A DNA stretch of 59,927 bases from Ectothiorhodospiraceae bacterium. GTDB taxonomy: Bacteria > Pseudomonadota > Gammaproteobacteria > Nitrococcales > Aquisalimonadaceae. How positions within the stretch are numbered: position 1 is the first letter of the stretch; every line of letters begins with the position of its first letter. The DNA lies in NCBI GenBank assembly GCA_003565775.1, contig PXAT01000186.1, positions 1 through 59,927 of the forward strand, read 5' to 3'. The notes under the pieces are model-generated. The model was given only the letters and a program-made list of their open reading frames with translations, was not told the DNA's origin and ran no database searches. Position numbers and translations under genes: made by a program. Below are positions 8,317 through 17,462 of the stretch, piece by piece.

Positions 8317-9597
8317 TCAGGCACCCCAGATGGCAGTGGTCATGACGTGGTACCAGTCGCGGGCATGGTCCGCCTCCCGCTGACGGAGGCCCGGCCCGGC
8401 CTCGAGGGGACTGATGCCGCCTGTCACCTCGGCTATGGCATTGTCGCGCAGGCGATACTGACCACTGATCGAAATCCCGTAATCCGGCGCGATCAGGCTG
8501 TAACAGGTGTTCAGCCACACCGGCGACGGCGGTGGTCGATTCGCCAGCGAGGCCAGCACCGCTGCCGCGGTCACACCGGCCTGGGCATGCGCGCAGAAGG
8601 CCGACTTGGGCATCGGCGCGGCAACCGCGGCATCGCCGATCACATAAATCCCGGGAACCTGACGGCTTTCGAAGGTCTCCGGTTTGACCGGGACCCAGCC
8701 GGAGCTGTCGGTCACTCGGGCCTGCCGTGCAATGCGCCCTGCCTGCTGCGGCGGAATCACGTTCATCACCGCCGCCCGATGCCGTTCGCCGAAGGCGGTC
8801 TCGGCCAGCCTCTCGTCGGCGTCAACCCGCAACACCTGGCCGTCGGCGGAAAAGCCGACCCATTCGATCATGTCACCATAGACATCTCGCCAACCCTGTT
8901 CGAACAGCGCCTGCTTGGAAAACCCGTCCTTCGCGTCCAGCAGCAGAATCTTCGACTTCGGCTTATGCCGTTTGCAGTAATGCGCCACCATCGCGGCCCG
9001 CTCGTACGGACCCGGCGGGCACCGATACGGATTGTCCGGGATCACCATGACGAACAGACCACCGTCGTCCATGGCCCGCAGTTGCCTGTGCAACAGGCGG
9101 GTCTGTGCGCCCGCCTTCCAGGCATGCGGCAGACGCTGCGCCGCCGCCTCGTCATAGCCCTCCAGAGCATCCCAGCGCATGTCGATGCCGGGTGAGAGGA
9201 TCAGACGATCGTAAGGTACGCGGCCGCCATCATGCAGATGCACCCGCCGACGCTCGACGTCGACGTCGACGGCGGTGGCGCGGACGACCCGGATTCCGTG
9301 GGGTCCTTGCAGATAGCCGTAGTGGTGGCCGAGCGAGCCATAATCGCGCAGACCGCCGAGGTAGAGATTGGAGAACGGGCAGGTACGGAAGACCGCCGAC
9401 GGCTCGATCAGCGTGACGTCCAGACCCGGCGAGAGCTGGCGCAAGGCACGAGCAGCCGCGGCGCCGCCGAAGCCACCGCCGACAATGACGACCCGGCCAC
9501 CGGCTGCGGACAACTGAATCGGGAGCCCGGCCGCGGTCAGGCCGATGGAGGCACCAAGCGCGCCCAGCAGACGGCGACGAACCGGATCAGCGCTCAT
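8317..9597 (-). CDS. fccB: Flavocytochrome c sulfide dehydrogenase, flavoprotein subunit
   Basis: A 426-residue FAD protein. The N-terminus has a twin-arginine-like signal (VRRRLLGALGAS), followed by the dinucleotide motif VVIVGGGFGGAAAARAL and the family's FRTCPFSNLYLGGL segment. Two further cysteines, in YRCPPGPYER and NTCYSLIAPDYG, correspond to the redox-active pair that attacks sulfide in FccB. The enzyme oxidises sulfide to sulfur or polysulfide in the periplasm and passes electrons to FccA heme. It overlaps the cytochrome gene by ATGA, confirming the two-subunit operon. Confidence 0.92.
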   Translation of the reverse strand: MSADPVRRRLLGALGASIGLTAAGLPIQLSAAGGRVVIVGGGFGGAAAARALRQLSPGLDVTLIEPSAVFRTCPFSNLYLGGLRDYGSLGHHYGYLQGPHGIRVVRATAVDVDVERRRVHLHDGGRVPYDRLILSPGIDMRWDALEGYDEAAAQRLPHAWKAGAQTRLLHRQLRAMDDGGLFVMVIPDNPYRCPPGPYERAAMVAHYCKRHKPKSKILLLDAKDGFSKQALFEQGWRDVYGDMIEWVGFSADGQVLRVDADERLAETAFGERHRAAVMNVIPPQQAGRIARQARVTDSSGWVPVKPETFESRQVPGIYVIGDAAVAAPMPKSAFCAHAQAGVTAAAVLASLANRPPPSPVWLNTCYSLIAPDYGISISGQYRLRDNAIAEVTGGISPLEAGPGLRQREADHARDWYHVMTTAIWGA

Positions 9598-9932
9598 GGT
9601 TCCTGCCCGGCGAAATGATCGGCAAGAGCCTGCAGTTCGACGTCGGAATAACCACCGATCACCCGATGCATGCTGGTGGATGCGGTGCCGCCCGGCGCCC
9701 GATACTCCTTCATTGCTGCCAACAGGTCATCGGCATCCCGTCCGGCGAGGGTCCGGATGCCGGACCCCTCGGCCGCAGGCGCGGCATGACAGCCCATGCA
9801 GCCATACGCCAGGGTCGTGACCGGCACCGGGTCGGCCGCGGCCACCGACATGACCGTCGACAGAAACGGTGTGGCGAGCACAGCCGCGAAAACGCGGCGC
9901 CGCCGGGACGGGAATGAAACCATCTTGCGCAT
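9594..9932 (-). CDS. Monoheme cytochrome c subunit (FccA-like)
   Basis: A 112-residue exported cytochrome. An Arg-rich signal peptide (residues 1-33) is followed by one heme motif, YGCMGCHAAP, near residue 44. A downstream Met in TSMHRVIGGYSD is a plausible sixth ligand, and the class I C-terminal helix ELQALADHFAG is typical. It is coupled by ATGA to fccB and so is the likely electron acceptor of sulfide oxidation. It is a single-heme form rather than the diheme FccA of some purple sulfur bacteria. Confidence 0.88.
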   Translation of the reverse strand: MRKMVSFPSRRRRVFAAVLATPFLSTVMSVAAADPVPVTTLAYGCMGCHAAPAAEGSGIRTLAGRDADDLLAAMKEYRAPGGTASTSMHRVIGGYSDVELQALADHFAGQEP

Positions 9933-9978
9933 GACGACAGGTTACCCCAGGCGATGCCGGCGGGGTAAGGAAGTGCCC

Positions 9979-10917
9979 CTACTGAATGCGGGCCGGAATA
10001 CTGCTCAGATCCAGATCGTCGGTCGTGCGAATCCCCTGGGTCAGCGCCTGACACTGGCGCAGGAATTCGCGCATGCCCGCGGTCTGGTATTTTTCCCGGT
10101 GCCAGATAAAGTGAAAGTTGCGTCGCAGGTCCAGCTGCGGCGTGATCAGCGGCACCAGACTGCCGCGCCGAAAGGCGTCGCGCAGCGCCAAGCGCGAAAT
10201 GCAGCCGATGCCGAGTCCGGATTCCACGGCACGCTTGATCGCCTCGGTATGCTCCAGTTCAAGGCGGATGTTGAGCCGGTCGGGGAAATCGCGCAGCGCA
10301 TGATCCAGCGTCTTGCGCGTGCCTGACCCCTCCTCGCGCAGGATCCAGGCCTCGTCGAACAACTGCTCGGCGCTGATCTGGCCGATCGTCGCCAGCGGAT
10401 GATCCGGCGCGCAGAACACGACCAGTTCATCCTCGATCCATGGCGTGACCTCGACATCCCGATGATGGCACTCACCCTCGATCAGGCCCAGATCCAGCAG
10501 ATAATTGGCCACCCGATCCACGACCGTGTCGGTATTCTGCACATGCAGGCGAATGCGGCTCTCCGGATGCCGCTGCATGAAGGCGCCGACCAGTAGCGCG
10601 GCCAGATAGTTGCCAACGGTCAGGGTCGCGCCCACCTGCAGCGCGCCGATGCCGGCCTGGCCGCGCAGGGTTTCTTCCAGCTCGACGGCTCGATCCAGCA
10701 GAGCCGCAGCACGTGGCAGCAGATGCTGGCCCAGTTCGTTCAGGCGCAGACGCTTGCCGAGTCGGTCGAACAACTGGCAGTCGAACTGCCGCTCGAACTC
10801 CCCCAGCGAAGTACTGGTGGCGGACTGGGACAGCGCCAGTTGTTTCGCGGCCCGGGACACGCTGCCGGCACGGGCAACAGCAACGAAGATCTCGAGCTGA
10901 CGAAGGGTATATCGCAT
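9979..10917 (-). CDS. finR: LysR-family regulator, FinR-like
   Basis: A 312-residue LysR protein. The N-terminal winged helix-turn-helix reads LRQLEIFVAVARAGSVSRAA and KQLALSQSATSTSLGEFE, and the effector domain includes VESGLGIGCISRLAL. It is divergent from a ferredoxin-NADP reductase gene, the arrangement of FinR with fpr in pseudomonads, where FinR activates fpr in response to superoxide. The symbol rests on this context and overall type. A strong T-N11-A palindrome lies in the shared promoter (10941-10973). Confidence 0.82.
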   Translation of the reverse strand: MRYTLRQLEIFVAVARAGSVSRAAKQLALSQSATSTSLGEFERQFDCQLFDRLGKRLRLNELGQHLLPRAAALLDRAVELEETLRGQAGIGALQVGATLTVGNYLAALLVGAFMQRHPESRIRLHVQNTDTVVDRVANYLLDLGLIEGECHHRDVEVTPWIEDELVVFCAPDHPLATIGQISAEQLFDEAWILREEGSGTRKTLDHALRDFPDRLNIRLELEHTEAIKRAVESGLGIGCISRLALRDAFRRGSLVPLITPQLDLRRNFHFIWHREKYQTAGMREFLRQCQALTQGIRTTDDLDLSSIPARIQ

Positions 10918-10940
10918 CGATGGCGTCCTTCTGTTCGTTT

Positions 10941-10973
10941 ATATGTCGAATCGATATACGTTATTCGAAATAT
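10941..10973. promoter_or_regulatory. LysR-type operator between finR and fpr
   Basis: Two 11-base arms, ATATGTCGAAT (10941-10951) and ATTCGAAATAT (10963-10973), form an inverted repeat with ten of eleven matches around an 11-base spacer. The TCGAAT-N11-ATTCGA core fits the T-N11-A rule of LysR operators. It lies 24 bases from the finR start and 76 bases from fpr, so it could serve both autorepression and activation. Binding by FinR is inferred. Confidence 0.75.
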
Positions 10974-11048
10974 CTGTTTAACAGATAAAGCGCCAGGCCT
11001 TAGACTGCGCAGCATCGGGAAAACAGCACTGAACGAGGAATCAAATCA

Positions 11049-11825
11049 ATGAGCTCTCTCGGCACCGAACGTGTTTTGAGCGTACACCACTGGAACGACT
11101 CGCTGTTCAGCTTCCGCACGACGCGAGACGAATCGCTGCGCTTCGAGAACGGTCAGTTCGTGATGCTCGGCCTCGAAGTCGAGGGGAAGCCACTGCTGCG
11201 CGCCTACAGCATTGCCAGCCCGAACTACGAAGAACATCTGGAGTTCTTCAGCATCAAGGTGCCGGATGGCGCTCTGACATCACGGCTGCAGCATATCGAG
11301 GAAGGCGACGAGGTCATCACTAGCCGCAAGCCCACCGGCACGCTGCTGCTGGATGACCTCAATCCGGGCAAGCATCTCTATCTGCTCAGCACCGGTACTG
11401 GTCTGGCGCCGTTCATCAGCCTGATTCAGGATCCGGATGCATACGAGCGGTTCGAGAAAGTGATCCTGGTGCACGGCGTTCGCACCATCAGCGAATTGGC
11501 CTACCAGGAGTTCATCAGCCGCCAGATCCAGGAAAACGAATACTTCGGCGACGAGATCCGCGAGAAGCTGATCTACTACCCGACCGTTACCCGCGAACCG
11601 TTCCGCAATCGCGGTCGCCTGACCGACCTCATCAACAGCGGCAAGCTGTTCGAAGACATCGGTCTGCCACCGCTGGATCCGGCCGTCGACCGCGCCATGA
11701 TCTGCGGCAGCCCGGCGATGCTGGAAGACACGCGCACCCTGCTGGACGAGCGTGGTTTCACGATCTCGCCGCGGATCGGCGAAAAGGGCGATTACGTCAT
11801 CGAGCGCGCCTTCGTCGAGAAGTAA
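11049..11825 (+). CDS. fpr: Ferredoxin--NADP reductase
   Basis: A 258-residue flavoenzyme of the bacterial FNR subclass. The FAD-binding motif RAYSIASPNYEEH is at about residues 58-70. The NADP-binding segment is LLSTGTGLAPFISLIQDP. The C-terminal extension ends YVIERAFVEK, as in subclass I FNRs. It exchanges electrons between NADPH and ferredoxin or flavodoxin, supporting Fe-S cluster repair and oxidative stress defence. The ATG follows a CGAGGA site. A terminator follows at 11849-11881. Confidence 0.95.
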   Translation: MSSLGTERVLSVHHWNDSLFSFRTTRDESLRFENGQFVMLGLEVEGKPLLRAYSIASPNYEEHLEFFSIKVPDGALTSRLQHIEEGDEVITSRKPTGTLLLDDLNPGKHLYLLSTGTGLAPFISLIQDPDAYERFEKVILVHGVRTISELAYQEFISRQIQENEYFGDEIREKLIYYPTVTREPFRNRGRLTDLINSGKLFEDIGLPPLDPAVDRAMICGSPAMLEDTRTLLDERGFTISPRIGEKGDYVIERAFVEK

Positions 11826-11848
11826 CCCCCGTCCCTGCCGGTCCAGCG

Positions 11849-11881
11849 AAGGCCGCGGCGGCTCTGCCCCGCGGCCTTTTT
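11849..11881 (+). terminator. Rho-independent terminator after fpr
   Basis: AAGGCCGCGG (11849-11858) pairs perfectly with CCGCGGCCTT (11869-11878) around a 10-base loop and runs into TTTTTCTT. This intrinsic terminator ends the fpr transcript and separates it from the ETF-quinone oxidoreductase gene 26 bases downstream. Confidence 0.9.
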
Positions 11882-11906
11882 CTTGAACGAAGAGGCCCCA
11901 GCCGAC

Positions 11907-13562
11907 ATGAGTGAACACGAGACCATCGAACGGGAAAGCATGGAATTCGACGTCCTGATCGTCGGTGCCGGCCCCGCCGGCCTGTCCGCCGCCATCCGAC
12001 TGCGGCAACTGGCACGGGCGGCGGGTCAGGACGACTTTTCCGTCTGCGTTATCGAGAAGGGCTCGGAAGTCGGCGCGCACATCCTGTCCGGTGCGGTCAT
12101 GGAGACCCGCGCACTCGACGAGCTGCTGCCGGACTGGCAGGAGCGCGGCGCGCCGCTCAACACGCCGGCCGGGGACGACCGGTTCATGCTGCTGACCGAG
12201 AAACGGGCACTACGTCTGCCCACACCCCCGCAGATGCACAACAGCGGCAATTATATCGTCAGCCTGGGGAACGTGTGTCGCTGGCTGGCGGAACAGGCCG
12301 AGGCGATCGGCGTCGACGTCTTCCCCGGGTTCGCCGCGGCGGAAGTCCTGTATCAGCCGGATGGCGCGGTAAAGGGTGTCGCAACCGGCGACATGGGCAT
12401 CGAAAAGGACGGCAGCCGCAGCGCCAATTACGTGCCGGGCGTCGAGCTACACGCCCGCCAGACCTTCTTTGGCGAGGGCTGTCACGGCTCGCTGAGCAAG
12501 CAGGTCATCCAGCGCTTTGACCTGCGCGCCGATGCCGATCCGCAGACCTACGGGCTGGGCATCAAGGAACTCTGGGAGATCGACCCGGCGAAGCATGAGG
12601 CCGGCCGGGTCATGCACAGCATCGGCTGGCCGCTGGACAGCGCCACCTACGGCGGCGCCTGGCTGTATCACCTGGAAGACAATCTGGTCTCCATCGGCTT
12701 CGTCGTCGGGCTCGATTACCGGAATCCCTACCTGTCGCCGTTTCAGGAAATGCAGCGGTTCAAGACCCACCCGACAATCCGACCGCTGCTCGAGGGTGGC
12801 CGCCGGATATCCTACGGCGCCCGCGCCCTGGTCGAGGGCGGCCTGCAGTCACTGCCGCGCACGCATTTCCCCGGAGGCGTCCTGATCGGCGACTCGGCCG
12901 GCTTCCTCAATGTGCCCAAGATCAAGGGCACGCATGCGGCGATGAAATCCGGCATGGTCGCCGCCGAAGCCGTGTTCGATGCCCTGCAGGCCGATGACAG
13001 CGAGCACCTGAATGTCGCCAGTTACGGTGAACGCCTGCGCGACTCCTGGCTCTGGGACGAGTTGCATCGGGTACGCAATATCCGGCCCGGCTTCGCCCGC
13101 TTCGGTCTCTGGGGCGGTCTGCTGCATGCGGCGGTGGACAGTTATGTCTTCCGCGGCAAGGCACCCTGGACACTCGCCAATCACGCGGACCACGAGCAAC
13201 TGGACGAAAAGACCCGTCACAAGCCGATCGACTATCCGAAGCCGGATGGCAAGCTGACCTTCGACCGGCTGTCCTCGGTCCAGCTATCGAATACGAACCA
13301 CGAAGAGAATCAGCCGAGTCATCTGCAGTTGAAGGACGATACCGTTCCGGTCCAGATCAACCTGGCGCGCTACGACAGCCCCGAACAACGGTACTGCCCG
13401 GCCGGCGTCTACGAGATCGTGGAACAGAACGGCGTGCCGGCCTTGCAGATCAACGCGCAGAACTGCGTCCACTGCAAAACCTGCGACATCAAGGACCCGA
13501 CCCAGAACATCAACTGGGTCACACCGCAGGGCGGGGACGGGCCGAATTACCCGAACATGTAA
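11907..13562 (+). CDS. Electron transfer flavoprotein-ubiquinone oxidoreductase
   Basis: A 551-residue protein that passes electrons from ETF to the quinone pool at the membrane. The FAD motif VLIVGAGPAGLSAAIRL is near the N-terminus. The family segment GEGCHGSLSKQ and the quinone/membrane region YGGAWLYHLEDN lie in the middle. The C-terminal 4Fe-4S ligands are NCVHCKTCDIKDP, with cysteines at about 520, 523 and 526, plus the cysteine in RYCPAGVYE. The ATG at 11907 is preferred. A TTG at 11883 would add eight residues inside the terminator-proximal leader. It is the functional partner of etfBA 1.3 kb away. Confidence 0.95.
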   Translation: MSEHETIERESMEFDVLIVGAGPAGLSAAIRLRQLARAAGQDDFSVCVIEKGSEVGAHILSGAVMETRALDELLPDWQERGAPLNTPAGDDRFMLLTEKRALRLPTPPQMHNSGNYIVSLGNVCRWLAEQAEAIGVDVFPGFAAAEVLYQPDGAVKGVATGDMGIEKDGSRSANYVPGVELHARQTFFGEGCHGSLSKQVIQRFDLRADADPQTYGLGIKELWEIDPAKHEAGRVMHSIGWPLDSATYGGAWLYHLEDNLVSIGFVVGLDYRNPYLSPFQEMQRFKTHPTIRPLLEGGRRISYGARALVEGGLQSLPRTHFPGGVLIGDSAGFLNVPKIKGTHAAMKSGMVAAEAVFDALQADDSEHLNVASYGERLRDSWLWDELHRVRNIRPGFARFGLWGGLLHAAVDSYVFRGKAPWTLANHADHEQLDEKTRHKPIDYPKPDGKLTFDRLSSVQLSNTNHEENQPSHLQLKDDTVPVQINLARYDSPEQRYCPAGVYEIVEQNGVPALQINAQNCVHCKTCDIKDPTQNINWVTPQGGDGPNYPNM

Positions 13563-13642
13563 GGCGGCGCATGACGCCGTGGGTTTCCGCAGCCGACGGG
13601 TTGCCGCAAGACGGCAGACAGAGCGACGCTGGAGTCGACGAT

Positions 13643-13882
13643 ATGGCATCCGGGAAAGAACACCAGAAAGACCGTGGTCGGGACCAGCGCCCCGGCATTC
13701 TGGCGGTGATGCAGAGCACGCTGGCGGCGGCCTTCGGCGTGCAGTCCGAGGAGGCGCGGCAACGCGACTTCCAGCACGGACGGCCGCTGCCATACATCAT
13801 TGCCGGCACCATTTTCACGGTGCTGTTCATCCTGGTGCTGGTGCTGATCGTGCGCGTGGTGCTCCGTAGCGCCGGCGTCTGA
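13643..13882 (+). CDS. DUF2970-type small membrane protein
   Basis: A 79-residue protein with a polar N-terminal half containing ILAVMQSTLAAAFGVQSEEARQ-type sequence and one C-terminal transmembrane helix (about residues 51-74). This is the organisation of DUF2970 proteins. The ATG at 13643 has a GGAG site nine bases upstream. A longer in-frame start at 13571 lies only nine bases after the ETF-QO stop. No function is established. It probably shares the ETF-QO transcript. Confidence 0.7.
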   Translation: MASGKEHQKDRGRDQRPGILAVMQSTLAAAFGVQSEEARQRDFQHGRPLPYIIAGTIFTVLFILVLVLIVRVVLRSAGV

Positions 13883-13915
13883 CAGACAACGAGCCCCGAA
13901 GACGGGAAACGGGGC

Positions 13916-14782
13916 CTATCCGTGAAGCCAGACCGGGTCGCCGACCCGCACCTGACTGTCGCCCGACGCCTGGCCGTAGATGCCGAGATTCTGATCCGCT
14001 CTCTGTACCACGGTGCGCAGGACGCCCTTGTCCTCGCCGAAATCCCTTTGCGCACGCGCCGTCGCGCCGCAACGCGGCGTGGTGTCAGTGCAGTCGAGAA
14101 CGATGTCGCCCAGCGCGAGCTGCCTGCCCACCCAGGCCTGCTCGGCAAACCCCTCGTATTCCGGCAGGGTTTCAATCACCAGATTGGGCCGGAAACGCCG
14201 CAGGTCCCAGTCGGAATCGGGATCGATCTGCTTGAAGCAGGTCATGGTCGCGGTGGTGATGATATGAATCGGTGCCACCAGAAAAAACGTCCCGGGCATG
14301 GAGACGTAATCCCTTGCATTCTGGGGCATGTCGCTGAAATCCGGCAGCGGCTCGCCCTCCTCCCGCTCGAAGGTCGCCTTGAGCTCTTCCAGCCAGGCGT
14401 GACCATTCGCCTTGTAGCGGCGAAACCGGGCCAGATCCATGTCGGGAAGCAGAGGCTCCAGCCGCGAGGGATGCCTGGTCAGCGCGGTTAACGAGGCATG
14501 TACCGTGGGATCATCGCTGCCCTGAACGGTGCCGTCCGGAAACAGGATATCCACCGGATCTTCCGGCGAAACCCGCGCCCCGTTGCGCCAGCTGGCAGTG
14601 CAACGCAGCAGATCGGGGCGAAACTTGCAGCTCTGGATTTCATCCCGCTGCTCGTCCCGGATCGCCCAGATGCGATCACCGGCGAGTCCGGATTCCCCCA
14701 GCAGACAGGACTGCACGCTCTCGCCGGCCATGCCCTTGACCGGATAACGCCAGATTTCACGGATCGTACCGACTTGGCGCAT
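13916..14782 (-). CDS. MOSC domain protein with beta-barrel N-terminal domain
   Basis: A 288-residue protein. The N-terminal MOSC_N barrel (REIWRYPVKGMAGESV at residues 7-22) is followed by a MOSC domain whose conserved cysteine sits in LDCTDTTPRCGATARA. MOSC proteins such as YcbX, YiiM and mARC bind a molybdenum cofactor or carry sulfur and often reduce N-hydroxylated compounds with a ferredoxin-type partner. No ferredoxin domain is fused here. The ATG at 14782 fits the family start. An ATG 36 bases upstream behind no clear ribosome site is possible. Confidence 0.85.
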   Translation of the reverse strand: MRQVGTIREIWRYPVKGMAGESVQSCLLGESGLAGDRIWAIRDEQRDEIQSCKFRPDLLRCTASWRNGARVSPEDPVDILFPDGTVQGSDDPTVHASLTALTRHPSRLEPLLPDMDLARFRRYKANGHAWLEELKATFEREEGEPLPDFSDMPQNARDYVSMPGTFFLVAPIHIITTATMTCFKQIDPDSDWDLRRFRPNLVIETLPEYEGFAEQAWVGRQLALGDIVLDCTDTTPRCGATARAQRDFGEDKGVLRTVVQRADQNLGIYGQASGDSQVRVGDPVWLHG

Positions 14783-14884
14783 GGTTCGAGGGCACTCCTT
14801 CATCAATGCCGGAAACACCGCAACCCGGAACTTTTAACATCGGCCTTTCGGGACCTCTGGGCCTGGACCCTTGAACCTTGAACT

Positions 14885-15814
14885 TCAGAGCTTTTTCGTC
14901 AACTCCGGCACCACATCGAACAGATCCGCCACCAGCCCGTAATCCGCGACCTGGAAGATCGGGGCATCCTCGTCCTTATTGATGGCGACGATGACCTTGG
15001 AGCCGGACATACCGGCCCAGTGCTGGATTGCGCCTGAGATGCCGACGGCGATATAGAGCTCGGGTGCGACCACCTTGCCGGTCTGACCGACCTGATAGTC
15101 ATTCGGCACATAGCCGGCATCGACGGCCGCGCGGGAGGCGCCCAGCGCAGCGCCGAGCCGGTCGGCCAAAGCCTCCAGAATGCGGAAATTCTCGCTGCTA
15201 CCGAGACCGCGGCCGCCGGATACGACGACCCGGGCGGCGGTCAGCTCCGGCCGATCCGACTCGGTCAGCTCACGCGAGACGAACCGGGACAGGCCGGTAT
15301 CGGCGACCGGCGTCAGTTCGTCGATGTCCGCCACCCCGCCCGTGGCCGGCGCCTTGTCGAAGGCGGTACCGCGAACGGTGATCACCTTCACCGCGTCGCT
15401 GGACTGCACCGTGGCCAGCGCATTGCCGGCGTAGATCGGACGCACGAAGGTGTCCGGGGACTGGACCGCCATGATGTCGGAAACCTGAGCCACATCCAGC
15501 AGTGCCGCAAGCCGCGGCAGGATATTCTTGCCGACCGTGGTGGCAGTCGCCAGCACATGACTGTACTCGGCCGCGATACTCTGCATCAGCGCCGCGATGT
15601 TTTCGGCCAGCGGCTCTGCGTAGTGCTCTGCTTCGCTCAGGCGCACACGGCTCACGCCCTCGATCCGCGCGGCCTGCTCGGCCACCTCGCGGCAGGCATG
15701 GCCTGCGACCAGCACGTGCACCTCGTCGCCGATGGCACGGGCGGCGGTGACTGCCACGCGGGTGGCATCGCCCAGCATGTGATTATCGTGTTCGGCAAGT
15801 ACCAGGCTGGACAT
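14885..15814 (-). CDS. etfA: Electron transfer flavoprotein subunit alpha
   Basis: A 309-residue protein. The C-terminal FAD domain shows [14 protein letters not shown], the [22 protein letters not shown] region and the [22 protein letters not shown] signature of ETF-alpha. It forms a heterodimer with EtfB, collects electrons from acyl-CoA and related dehydrogenases and hands them to ETF-QO encoded at 11907-13562. Its start is two bases after the etfB stop, so the pair is co-translated. Confidence 0.97.
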   Translation of the reverse strand: MSSLVLAEHDNHMLGDATRVAVTAARAIGDEVHVLVAGHACREVAEQAARIEGVSRVRLSEAEHYAEPLAENIAALMQSIAAEYSHVLATATTVGKNILPRLAALLDVAQVSDIMAVQSPDTFVRPIYAGNALATVQSSDAVKVITVRGTAFDKAPATGGVADIDELTPVADTGLSRFVSRELTESDRPELTAARVVVSGGRGLGSSENFRILEALADRLGAALGASRAAVDAGYVPNDYQVGQTGKVVAPELYIAVGISGAIQHWAGMSGSKVIVAINKDEDAPIFQVADYGLVADLFDVVPELTKKL

Positions 15815-15816
15815 GA

Positions 15817-16566
15817 TCAGATCACCTTCGCGTCGTTTTTCAGCTTTTCCACGAGCTCGTCCACGCTCTGCACGCGGATACCGCCCTCGCGTTCAGGGGG
15901 CTCGGCCACCTGCAGAACCTTCAGTCGCTGCTCGATGGCCACCCCGAGCTCGTCGGGCGTCAGCGTTTCCAGCGGCTTTTTCTTCGCCTTCATGATTGCC
16001 GGCAACTTGGCAAAGCGCGGCTCGTTCAGACGGAGATCCGCGGTCACTACCGCCGGCAGGGTCAGGGCCAGCGTTTCCAGGCCACCGTCGATCTCGCGAG
16101 TCACTTTCAGGCCGCCGTTGGCCAGCGCCACTTCGGATGCGAATGTGCCTTGCGACCAGCCCAGCAGGGCCGCCAGCATCTGCCCGGTCTGGCTGGCGTC
16201 ATCATCGATCGCCTGCTTGCCGAGAACCACAAGACCCGGCTCTTCCCGCGCCACCAGGGCCTGCAACAGCTTGGCTACCGCAAGGGGCTCGAGCGCGGCG
16301 TCCGTCTCGATCAGCAGGCCGCGATCGGCACCCATGGCCAGCGCCGTCCGCAGGACGTCCTGACACTGCGGCACGCCGATCGACACCGCGATCACCTCGT
16401 CCGCGTCACCTGCCTCCTTCAAGCGCACCGCCTCTTCCACGGCGATTTCGTCAAAGGGATTCATGGACATCTTGACGTTGGCGGTTTCGACATCGCTGCC
16501 GTCAGCCTTGACCCGAATCTTGACGTTGTAGTCCACCACCCGTTTGACGGGGACGAGAATTTTCAT
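15817..16566 (-). CDS. etfB: Electron transfer flavoprotein subunit beta
   Basis: A 249-residue protein starting [20 protein letters not shown], with the [16 protein letters not shown] and [13 protein letters not shown] segments typical of ETF-beta, which binds AMP structurally. It is first in the etfBA operon. The 225-base spacer to zur holds its promoter, but no clear regulator site is seen on this side. Confidence 0.97.
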   Translation of the reverse strand: MKILVPVKRVVDYNVKIRVKADGSDVETANVKMSMNPFDEIAVEEAVRLKEAGDADEVIAVSIGVPQCQDVLRTALAMGADRGLLIETDAALEPLAVAKLLQALVAREEPGLVVLGKQAIDDDASQTGQMLAALLGWSQGTFASEVALANGGLKVTREIDGGLETLALTLPAVVTADLRLNEPRFAKLPAIMKAKKKPLETLTPDELGVAIEQRLKVLQVAEPPEREGGIRVQSVDELVEKLKNDAKVI

Positions 16567-16753
16567 GCTGACTCCATTCGACGTGGCCGGGCGATGGCCC
16601 GGACATAACGGCCGCGGTCCCGGAACGGCGAGCCGTGGAAACGCCGCGAGGGGCGCGGGTGCGGTCTGAAAAACAAGCGCTTGCGATGGCCGCGAAGCTT
16701 ATGGCGCGACCCGAAGAGTGTCAACGCGACGGCGAGGCCGACAGCCGCCACAC

Positions 16754-16766
16754 ATGTTATTCTATT
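16754..16766 (+). promoter_or_regulatory. Zur-like site before zur
   Basis: ATGTTATTCTATT matches the left half and spacing of the proteobacterial Zur palindrome (ATGTTATNNTATAAC), and matches the site before the TonB receptor at 20904-20916 in 11 of 13 bases. It overlaps a plausible -10 region 26 bases before the zur ATG, suggesting autorepression. The right half is poorly conserved. Confidence 0.5.
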
Positions 16767-16791
16767 GCAGTACTCGCGTCGGGAATCACGC

Positions 16792-17313
16792 ATGTCGGAT
16801 CCGATCGTCACACCCTTCCGCAGCAACACGCATAATCACCGTCGCTGCGTCGACACGGCCATGGCCCGGGCCGAAGAACGTTGCTCGCGCCGCGGCGTGC
16901 GCCTGACCCCGATCCGGCGTCGGGTGCTGGAGCTGATCTGGCGTCGACACGAGCCGGTCAAGGCTTATGATCTGCTCGATCAGCTCCGCGAGGAACATAG
17001 GGCAGCCGCACCGCCGACCATTTACCGGGCGCTGGATTTCCTGCTCGGCGAAGGGCTGGTGCATCGCATCGAGAGCCTTAATGCCTATGTCGGCTGCGGC
17101 GACCCGAACCATCCGCACCTCGGCCAGTTCCTGATCTGCGAGCGCTGTAACGCGGTGGCCGAGATGGACGACGACGACATCCAGCAACTGCTGGCGCGCA
17201 AGGCCGCGACCCAGGGATTCCAGGTGAATTGGCAGACCATCGAGATCAATGGCGTCTGCCCGGCCTGCGTTGCCGAGGGCATCAACGGGAAACGCGAACG
17301 CAAAACCGAGTAA
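16792..17313 (+). CDS. zur: Zinc uptake regulator (Fur family)
   Basis: A 173-residue Fur-family repressor. The DNA-binding part is GVRLTPIRRRVLELIWRRHEPVKAYDLLDQL, followed by PPTIYRALDFLLGEGLVHRIES. Metal ligands include CGDPNHPHLGQFLICERCNAVAE and the C-terminal CPACV. The Zur-like N-terminal half and the downstream zinc-type TonB receptor favour Zur over Fur. The ATG at 16792 is chosen because upstream codons run through the promoter and Zur-like site. Confidence 0.88.
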   Translation: MSDPIVTPFRSNTHNHRRCVDTAMARAEERCSRRGVRLTPIRRRVLELIWRRHEPVKAYDLLDQLREEHRAAAPPTIYRALDFLLGEGLVHRIESLNAYVGCGDPNHPHLGQFLICERCNAVAEMDDDDIQQLLARKAATQGFQVNWQTIEINGVCPACVAEGINGKRERKTE

Positions 17314-17462
17314 CAGGCGCATTCCGGTTGCCGGTAGCGTTGCCGCTGACCGCTAATCCGCCTATCGTTCTCTGATGCCTCTGACAGGGCGCCGGGAGCC
17401 GTCTGATCCGGCTACGCCGCCAGACCTGCCACGCGCTCATCGAAAGAACGGACTTGCATGCT

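Noticed and set aside
6408-8345. 645-codon open frame on the plus strand
   Set aside because: Antisense to the AI-2E permease and SoxYZ fusion. Product is His/Gln/Arg-rich with no domain.
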